From the NCBI GenBank assembly GCA_030017355.1, contig JASEIR010000079.1:1-9888 (forward strand): DNA of 9,888 nucleotides, given 5' to 3'. The stretch comes from Actinomycetota bacterium (GTDB lineage Bacteria > Actinomycetota > Aquicultoria > Aquicultorales > Aquicultoraceae). Shown here piece after piece: positions 5,085 to 9,888 of the stretch. Each line of letters starts with the position of its first letter. The first letter of the stretch is position 1. Both the position numbers and the translations under genes were made by a program. The notes under the pieces are model-generated. The model searched no databases, was not told the DNA's origin, and was given only the letters and a program-made list of their open reading frames with translations.

Positions 5085-6170
5085 ATGGAAACGTTTGGTT
5101 TTTTAATTCATCCGATGGATATAGATGATGTAGCCAGGAAATACAGAATTGCTAAAAAAATCAATCCCAAGGTTGTAGCAAGCATTGTTAAGCGTCGCAG
5201 GCCATTGGTATGGTCCGAGATTACCGGCATAAAATCAATTACTGGCAAGGAAGCAGTAGGTTGGTTTATAGCAGTACCATTCCTTCCACATCAATTCTTT
5301 GACCTGGAAGAGGAATACGTTATTGAAAAGATAGTCAAAGCCTGTGAAATTGGAAGAAAAGAGGGGGCTCGCATTATTGGTCTTGGCGCATTTACTGCAA
5401 TACCTGGTGGCGGTGGGAGAATGGTTAGTGAGCTCTCAAGTGTTCCTATTACAACTGGAAATACATATACGGTTGTAACTGCTATTGAAGGTACAATTGA
5501 GGCTGCTTCGAGAATGCAGATAAATCTTGCAACATCAACACTTGCTATAGTAGGTGCAACTGGCTCCATTGGAAGTGCTTGTGCCCATAGCTTAGCTGAT
5601 AAAGTTGGTGAGATAATACTGATTGGTCGAGATGAAGACCGCCTTACCAAGCTAAGCAATAGCATAAGTACAAAAAATAAACAGGTAACTGTCTCAACGT
5701 CGGTCGCATCCGTTCGGGCTGCTGACATAATTATAACCGTAACAGGCGCGGCAGATTCAGTAATAGAACCCACTGACATAAAATCTGGGGCGGTTGTTTG
5801 CGATGTCGCAAGGCCTCGCGATGTGTCCGAACAAGTAGCCAAAAGAAGAAACGACGTCCTAGTGATCGATGGTGGCATTGTGAAAATTCCGGGCAATGTA
5901 AGGTGCGATCGCGACTATGGTCTTCCAAGAGGTTTGGCGCTTGGTTGTATGGCTGAAACCATGATGTTAGCTCTTGAGGGACGCTATGAAAACTATACAA
6001 TTGGCAAAGATATCAGCCTAGAAAAAGTGGACGAAATGAAGCATTTGGCTGATAAGCATGGGTTTAAACTTGCAGGTTTGAGAAGTTTTGAGAAAAAACT
6101 ATCGGATGAGCATATTGCTGCGATATTAAGAAATGCAAAAACTAAACCTTCAGCTATGGCTAATAGCTAA
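5085..6170 (+). CDS. Long-chain acyl-ACP reductase-like NAD(P)-dependent dehydrogenase
   Basis: This 361-aa protein resembles cyanobacterial long-chain acyl-[acyl-carrier-protein] reductase (AAR) over its whole length, compared from memory. Shared features in order are the N-terminal FGFLIHPMD start, SITGKEAVGWFIAVPFLP (51-68), GLGAFTAI (99-106), TTGNTYT (123-129), a Rossmann loop VGATGSIGSA (156-165), DGGIVKIPG (262-270), the CMAETMMLALEG segment (288-299) and KHGF (324-327). Cys288 lines up with the active-site Cys of AAR (Cys294 in Synechococcus elongatus), which forms the acyl-thioester during reduction of acyl-ACP to fatty aldehyde. Substrate here is unknown: no aldehyde-deformylating oxygenase is in the window, and many such homologues are annotated only as dehydrogenase or shikimate-dehydrogenase-like. 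The ATG has AAGGAG 7 nt upstream. It probably forms a two-gene operon with the HTH regulator. The enzyme appears cytoplasmic. Confidence 0.82.
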   Translation: METFGFLIHPMDIDDVARKYRIAKKINPKVVASIVKRRRPLVWSEITGIKSITGKEAVGWFIAVPFLPHQFFDLEEEYVIEKIVKACEIGRKEGARIIGLGAFTAIPGGGGRMVSELSSVPITTGNTYTVVTAIEGTIEAASRMQINLATSTLAIVGATGSIGSACAHSLADKVGEIILIGRDEDRLTKLSNSISTKNKQVTVSTSVASVRAADIIITVTGAADSVIEPTDIKSGAVVCDVARPRDVSEQVAKRRNDVLVIDGGIVKIPGNVRCDRDYGLPRGLALGCMAETMMLALEGRYENYTIGKDISLEKVDEMKHLADKHGFKLAGLRSFEKKLSDEHIAAILRNAKTKPSAMANS

Positions 6171-6203
6171 AACCTATCCTCCTTTAGCTTGCAATTATTT
6201 TTT
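6165..6203 (+). terminator. Possible rho-independent terminator after the reductase-like gene
   Basis: AGCTAAA (6165-6171, overlapping the stop codon) pairs with TTTAGCT (6183-6189) around an 11-nt loop. A T-rich run (TTATTTTTT, 6195-6203) follows five bases later. The stem is AT-rich and the gap before the T-run is longer than ideal, so it may be weak. Position at the end of the operon supports it. Confidence 0.4.
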
Positions 6204-6355
6204 CTAATCCCTAAAAGATGTTTTACCGATATTATGCAAAAGATTTTAGGAATATTGGACTGCCTATTTGTAATCTTTGCCGCATTAGCTGCATTACTGA
6301 ACGAAATCTCAGTGTTAGTTACTAATTATTTTATTAAATCTGTGAGTAGAAAGTT

Positions 6356-6384
6356 TTGACAAGTTAAGAGCATTTACCTATAAT
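6356..6384 (+). promoter_or_regulatory. Consensus sigma70 promoter of greA-lysS
   Basis: A perfect TTGACA (6356-6361), a 17-nt spacer and a perfect TATAAT (6379-6384) make the strongest promoter in the window. The expected start is near 6391, giving a leader of about 60 nt. Strong constitutive expression fits the housekeeping genes downstream. Between 6204 and 6355 I see only AT-rich sequence and a weak inverted repeat (CCTAAAA/TTTTAGG). Confidence 0.9.
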
Positions 6385-6390
6385 ACGTAG

Positions 6391-6410
6391 CTAGCTTTAT
6401 GTGAAGCTAG
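6391..6410 (+). promoter_or_regulatory. Hairpin at the 5' end of the greA-lysS transcript
   Basis: CTAGCTT (6391-6397) and AAGCTAG (6404-6410) are perfect 7-bp inverted repeats around TATGTG. The hairpin begins at or next to the predicted transcription start. It could protect the mRNA 5' end or serve as a DNA-binding site. There is no T-run, so it is not a terminator. Confidence 0.5.
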
Positions 6411-6453
6411 TAGTTTAGGAAAGTGCTTCTTAAGTGTAAAGGAGCGAGTGGTT

Positions 6454-6951
6454 TTGTCAGAGAAAGAAAAAGAAGTTATTCTTACGCGGGATGGTTACAA
6501 CAAGCTACTTGATGAGCTTACCTACCTAGAGACTAAGCGCCGCAAGGAGGTTGCCGAGCGGATAAAAGATGCAATTGGATTTGGAGACTTAAGCGAGAAC
6601 TCTGAATACGATGATGCGAAAAATGAGCAAGCTTTTGTTGAGGGCAGGATTGCTCAAATAAATGAGATGCTTTCGCTAGCAAAGGTTATCGAGGACAATG
6701 GTAACAAGTCTCGAAAAGTCTCACTGGGGTCGTATGTTGTTCTGCTTGACGTTGAATATGGTGAAGAGCAAGAATACCAGATCGTGGGCTCAGTCGAGGC
6801 TGACCCAACCAACCACAAGATTTCCAATGAATCACCAGTTGGACGAGCAATCATGGGAAAGAAAGCAGGCGACGTAGTCCAAGTGCGCGTTCCCGAGGGA
6901 TTTTTAGAGTATAAAATACTGAAGGTTAAAAAAAATAGCAGCGGGAAATAA
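6454..6951 (+). CDS. greA: Transcription elongation factor GreA
   Basis: GreA enters the secondary channel of RNA polymerase and stimulates cleavage of backtracked RNA so that elongation can resume. The N-terminal coiled-coil hairpin (about residues 1-75) holds the tip motif GDLSENSEYDDAK, with the acidic pair Asp45 and Glu48. The C-terminal FKBP-like domain contains EADPTNHKISNESPVGRAIMG and ends in EYKILKVKK. Length (165 aa) is normal. I favour TTG at 6454 because AAAGGAG (6438-6444) is 9 nt upstream; a GTG at 6448 would add two residues but has only 3 nt of spacing. The stop overlaps the lysS start (TAATG), so the two genes are translationally coupled. Transcription comes from the consensus promoter at 6356-6384. 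Confidence 0.95.
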   Translation: MSEKEKEVILTRDGYNKLLDELTYLETKRRKEVAERIKDAIGFGDLSENSEYDDAKNEQAFVEGRIAQINEMLSLAKVIEDNGNKSRKVSLGSYVVLLDVEYGEEQEYQIVGSVEADPTNHKISNESPVGRAIMGKKAGDVVQVRVPEGFLEYKILKVKKNSSGK

Positions 6952-8459
6952 TGGACAAGGAATCTGAACTGCAAGAAGATATAAACGAATTGATGAGATT
7001 AAGGCGCCAGAAGCTAGAGAAAATTAGGGCTTCTGGCGAAAATCCATTTAAGTCCAAATTCAGCCGCACTCATCTTCTAGAAGATATCATCCACAAATAC
7101 AGCTCAATAGAGCCAGGCGAGCATATCGACGAACGCGTGACAGTTGCTGGGCGAATCATGGCTATACGTCGGCATGGAAAAGCCAGCTTTGCTGTTATCA
7201 AGGATAGAACAGCAAACCTTCAGCTTTTTCTATCTTTTGGAACCCTTGGAGAAAAGCGGTACAAGACTTTTCTTGAGTATGATATAGGAGATATTGTCGG
7301 TGTAGGTGGCAAGATATTTAAAACCAAACGTGGTGAGCTGTCAATTGATGTCGATGATTATACCTTGCTTACGAAATCTTTAAGACCGCTTCCAGAAAAA
7401 TGGCATGGTCTAAAGGACGTTGAGACAAGGTATCGGCAGCGCTATGTTGACCTAATAATCAATCCGCATGCCAAAGAGACGCTTCTTACTAGAACCAAGG
7501 TAGTTAAGTCAATACGCGAGTGGCTTGATAATCGTAATTTTATAGAGGTTGAAACGCCAATGCTCCAGGCAATTCCTGGAGGTGCAATGGCAAAGCCCTT
7601 CGTAACGCATCACGAGGCACTTGATATAGACCTTTACATGAGAATTGCGCCAGAGCTTTATCTGAAGCGGCTCATCGTTGGCGATCTTGAAAGGGTCTAT
7701 GAGCTTAACAGAAATTTTAGAAACGAGGGTCTTTCAGTAAGACATAACCCCGAGTTTACAATGCTGGAGGTCTATCAGGCTTATGCTGATTACAAGGATA
7801 TGATGGACCTTTGCGAGGAGTTAGTTAAGTATGTTGCCGAACAGGCAGTTGGTTCGCTAAAGCTTACATATCAGGGACAGACAGTCGATCTTTCAAGGCG
7901 CTGGCAGCGCCTTACTATGATTGAATCCATAGAGAGATATGCGGGGGTCAAAGTATCTTTTGATCAAGACATCGAAGATTTAAGGAATATAGCAAGAAAG
8001 CATGAGATTGAAGTCTTAGAGCACTACGGCAAAGGTAAGATCATAAACGAGATTTTTGAAAAATTAGTTGAGGGAAAGCTTTGGCAGCCAACCTTTATCA
8101 CGGATTATCCTACAGAAATTAGCCCTCTAGCAAAGAAAAACCCAGATGACCCAAATATTACGGAAAGATTTGAACTCATTATAATTGGACTTGAAATAGG
8201 AACAGCTTTTTCTGAGCTAACCGACCCGATTGACCAGCGCGCAAGATTTGAAGCGCAGATAGGTTTGCGCGAATTTGGTGACGAGGAAGTTCCAAGGCAA
8301 GTTGACGAGGACTTTATTAGAGCCTTAGAGTATGGCATGCCGCCAACTGGGGGGCTTGGGATAGGCATAGACCGTCTTGTCATGCTATTAACAGATAACT
8401 ATTCGATACGGGAGGTCATCAGTTTCCCTCACATGCGGCCCGAAAAGGCAAAAAGCTAG
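6951..8459 (+). CDS. lysS: Lysyl-tRNA synthetase, class II
   Basis: LysS charges tRNA-Lys with lysine. The 502-aa protein shows the full class II layout: an N-terminal helical stretch (RRQKLEKIRASGENPF), an OB-fold anticodon-binding domain (about 62-145, with VTVAGRIMAIRRHGKASF), motif 1 around FIEVETPML (197-205), motif 2 RNFRNEGLSVRHNPEFTMLE (254-273) and motif 3 GGLGIGIDRLVMLL (467-480). The lysine-binding region RIAPELYLKRLIVGG-like is present, reading VGD. The C-terminus ends in SFPHMRP, as usual. The ATG at 6951 shares its A with the greA stop codon and has only a weak SD (GCGGGA), so translation probably depends on ribosomes finishing greA. Its neighbour order greA-lysS-clpC is also seen in actinobacterial-type genomes (recalled, not checked). 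Confidence 0.97.
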   Translation: MDKESELQEDINELMRLRRQKLEKIRASGENPFKSKFSRTHLLEDIIHKYSSIEPGEHIDERVTVAGRIMAIRRHGKASFAVIKDRTANLQLFLSFGTLGEKRYKTFLEYDIGDIVGVGGKIFKTKRGELSIDVDDYTLLTKSLRPLPEKWHGLKDVETRYRQRYVDLIINPHAKETLLTRTKVVKSIREWLDNRNFIEVETPMLQAIPGGAMAKPFVTHHEALDIDLYMRIAPELYLKRLIVGDLERVYELNRNFRNEGLSVRHNPEFTMLEVYQAYADYKDMMDLCEELVKYVAEQAVGSLKLTYQGQTVDLSRRWQRLTMIESIERYAGVKVSFDQDIEDLRNIARKHEIEVLEHYGKGKIINEIFEKLVEGKLWQPTFITDYPTEISPLAKKNPDDPNITERFELIIIGLEIGTAFSELTDPIDQRARFEAQIGLREFGDEEVPRQVDEDFIRALEYGMPPTGGLGIGIDRLVMLLTDNYSIREVISFPHMRPEKAKS

Positions 8460-8747
8460 TTCGACCACTAACGTTATAATTATCTAGAGGCTTAGCCGAT
8501 ATATAATACAGTCGATAACTTGTTTATTTTATAGTTGATTGCCTTGATAAAACCATATGGCCAGCTGTACGATTAAACTACATAGTACTTCTTGGATGCT
8601 TTGGCTCTTGCACCTTATGAATGTTAAAATATGTTCAACTGTTTGTGTCAAAATAAATGTGGGCATATTACAGTTAGTAGCTGCGCAAATATTGAAATAG
8701 AAGGTGCGTTAGAATTAAGCTAGAGTTAGCAGAAGGGAGAATTAGCC
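8460..8747 (+). other. lysS-clpC intergenic region with a tentative clpC promoter
   Basis: This AT-rich 288-bp gap holds no gene I can support. The best promoter candidate is TTGGCT (8601-8606), 18 nt, then TGTTAAAAT (8622-8630), an extended -10, about 110 nt before clpC. Two TATAAT sequences (8475-8480, 8502-8507) lack a -35 partner. I see no CIRCE, HAIR or CtsR-type operator, and no T-run terminator after lysS. Confidence 0.35.
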
Positions 8748-9888
8748 GTGTTTGAGCGTTTCACAGAAAGAGCGCGCAGAGTCATTGTTTTTGCACAAGA
8801 AGAGGCGCGCATGCTCAACCAAAATTATATCGGTACAGAGCACCTTCTCCTGGGCTTAATAAGGGAAGAAGAGGGCGTAGCGGCTAGAGCTTTACAGAGT
8901 TTGGGCATTAGCCTGTATGATGTTCGCGCTCAAGTTGAAGAGATAATAGGCCGAGGCACATCTGCCCCGGTTGGACATATTCCGTTTACACCACGGGCCA
9001 AGAAAGTCCTTGAACTCTCTCTCCGAGAGGCGCTGCAGCTTGGCCATAACTACATCGGAACTGAACATATCCTTTTAGGCCTTATAAGAGAAGGAGAGGG
9101 AGTTGCCGCTAGGGTCTTGTATAATCTAGGTGCTGACCTTGATCGGGTTAGAAATCAGGTAATCCAGTTACTTAGCGGCTACTATGGTAAAACTAGTGGC
9201 GAACCAAGCACTTACGGCAGGTCGTATGGTGCATCGTTGCTTGATGAGTTTGGGCGGAATCTCACGCGCCTTGCTCGGGAGAAAAAGCTTGATCCTGTAA
9301 TTGGGCGAGAAAAAGAGATTGAGCGTGTGATGCAGATATTGTGCCGTAGGACAAAGAATAACCCTGTTTTGATTGGAGAACCAGGCGTTGGAAAAACTGC
9401 TGTTGTTGAGGGTCTTGCTCAGCAAATAGCAAACAACGAGGTACCTGATATTTTAAAGAATAAAGAAATATATACCTTAGATCTTGGTGCACTGGTTGCG
9501 GGTTCAAAGTACCGTGGTGAATTCGAAGAGCGTCTTAAGAAGGTTATGAAAGAAATTCGCGAGCGGGGCGACGTTATTTTGTTTGTTGATGAAATGCATA
9601 ATCTTGTTGGGGCTGGTGCAGCTGAGGGTGCAATTGATGCAGCTAGTATATTAAAGCCGGCATTAGCGAGAGGCGAGCTGCAGACAATTGGTGCAACCAC
9701 CCTTGAAGAATATCGAAAGCATGTTGAAAAAGATGCTGCCCTAGAGAGAAGATTCCAACCAATAATGGTTGGCGAGCCCTCAGTTCAAGAGACCGTTGAT
9801 ATCCTTAGGGGCTTGCGTGACCGCTATGAAGAACACCATAAGGTAACCATCAGTGATGGTTACCTTATGGTGTTCTTCATAGCGGTCA
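8748..9888 (+). CDS. clpC: ATP-dependent Clp protease ATP-binding subunit ClpC (N-terminal part, runs off the window)
   Basis: ClpC is the Hsp100/AAA+ unfoldase that feeds substrates to ClpP. The GTG at 8748 is preceded by GAAGGGAG. Residues 1-142 hold the two Clp N-terminal repeats, each with NYIGTEH(L/I)LLGLIRE (26-40 and 101-115). The first AAA+ module follows with GREKEIERV (186-194), Walker A GEPGVGKT (210-217), pore loop GSKYRGEFEER, Walker B VILFVDEMH, GAGAAEGAIDAASILKPAL, and the arginine-finger region ERRFQPI. No mcsA or ctsR precedes it. The protein agrees with the family up to about residue 370 (VTISD). After that the frame stays open (GYLMVFFIAV) but the DNA is a mirror copy of the preceding 35 bp, so those last codons are probably not genuine. 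The second AAA+ module lies beyond the window. Confidence 0.95.
   Translation, partial: MFERFTERARRVIVFAQEEARMLNQNYIGTEHLLLGLIREEEGVAARALQSLGISLYDVRAQVEEIIGRGTSAPVGHIPFTPRAKKVLELSLREALQLGHNYIGTEHILLGLIREGEGVAARVLYNLGADLDRVRNQVIQLLSGYYGKTSGEPSTYGRSYGASLLDEFGRNLTRLAREKKLDPVIGREKEIERVMQILCRRTKNNPVLIGEPGVGKTAVVEGLAQQIANNEVPDILKNKEIYTLDLGALVAGSKYRGEFEERLKKVMKEIRERGDVILFVDEMHNLVGAGAAEGAIDAASILKPALARGELQTIGATTLEEYRKHVEKDAALERRFQPIMVGEPSVQETVDILRGLRDRYEEHHKVTISDGYLMVFFIAV
9818..9888. repeat. Perfect 35-bp inverted repeat at the window end (probable fold-back artefact)
   Basis: Bases 9818-9852 and 9854-9888 are perfect reverse complements around the single base G9853, reaching the very last base. The left arm is normal clpC coding sequence; the right arm replaces the expected continuation after the conserved VTISD. 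The natural short palindrome ATCAGTGAT (9849-9857) sits exactly at the turning point, which would let a strand fold back and copy itself. Most likely an amplification or assembly chimera rather than biology. Confidence 0.9.

Noticed and set aside
5291..5896. A 201-codon open frame on the - strand
   Set aside because: It lies wholly antisense to the well-supported reductase-like gene, has Ser/Thr/Pro/Ile-rich low-complexity composition and no recognisable domain.
8460..8747. A CIRCE or CtsR-type operator before clpC
   Set aside because: I looked for TTAGCACTC/GAGTGCTAA and GGTCAAA-type repeats and found no acceptable match.
9818..9888. Hairpin telomere of a linear replicon
   Set aside because: The symmetry lies within conserved clpC coding sequence at a natural short palindrome, which is far better explained by a fold-back artefact.
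1..9888. CRISPR arrays, tRNA or rRNA genes, complete insertion sequences or phage genes
   Set aside because: No regularly spaced repeats, tRNA-like sequences, transposase or integrase motifs were seen on either strand.

Overview
This 9.9-kb window is chromosomal core sequence from a bacterium, with every recognisable gene on the + strand. The genes are a birA tail, bioY, a DUF1284 protein, a nitroreductase, coaX, an htrA-type protease, an HTH regulator, an acyl-ACP-reductase-like dehydrogenase, greA, lysS and the first part of clpC. Base composition is moderate to low in GC. The lysS-clpC order, with no ctsR-mcsA-mcsB genes in front of clpC, argues against a typical Bacillus-like Firmicute. 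It fits a deep-branching, lower-GC actinobacterial-type lineage. That is inference from gene order only. Strong Shine-Dalgarno (SD) sequences and frequent TTG/GTG starts (bioY, the DUF1284 gene, probably greA, clpC) are visible directly.

Positions 1-1106 are a biotin module. The end of the biotin-protein ligase/repressor gene is followed by a sigma70-type promoter, a BirA-type operator overlapping it, the biotin transporter bioY, and a translationally coupled cysteine-rich DUF1284 gene. Positions 1107-1809 hold a stand-alone nitroreductase behind an extended -10 promoter. Positions 1810-2314 are non-coding. They contain a GC-rich, 167-bp long imperfect palindrome that looks like a fold-back (MITE- or ERIC-like) element, then an AT-rich coaX leader with a perfect small palindrome.

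Positions 2315-4342 carry coaX (pantothenate kinase III) and a membrane-anchored HtrA/DegP-type protease. The last codons of the protease gene are tandemly duplicated as a 23-bp repeat. Positions 4378-6203 are the most interesting part: an HTH regulator behind a sigma70 promoter overlapped by a near-perfect palindrome (probable autoregulation), followed by a homologue of cyanobacterial long-chain acyl-ACP reductase that keeps the Cys aligned with the known active-site Cys. Positions 6356-8459 are greA-lysS, transcribed from a consensus promoter with a hairpin at the expected transcript 5' end. Positions 8748-9888 are the N-terminal third to half of clpC.

The final 71 bases (9818-9888) form a perfect inverted repeat of 35-bp arms around a single base, inside the conserved clpC coding sequence. 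This is most likely a fold-back assembly or amplification artefact at a contig end, so the sequence after about 9853-9857 should not be trusted.
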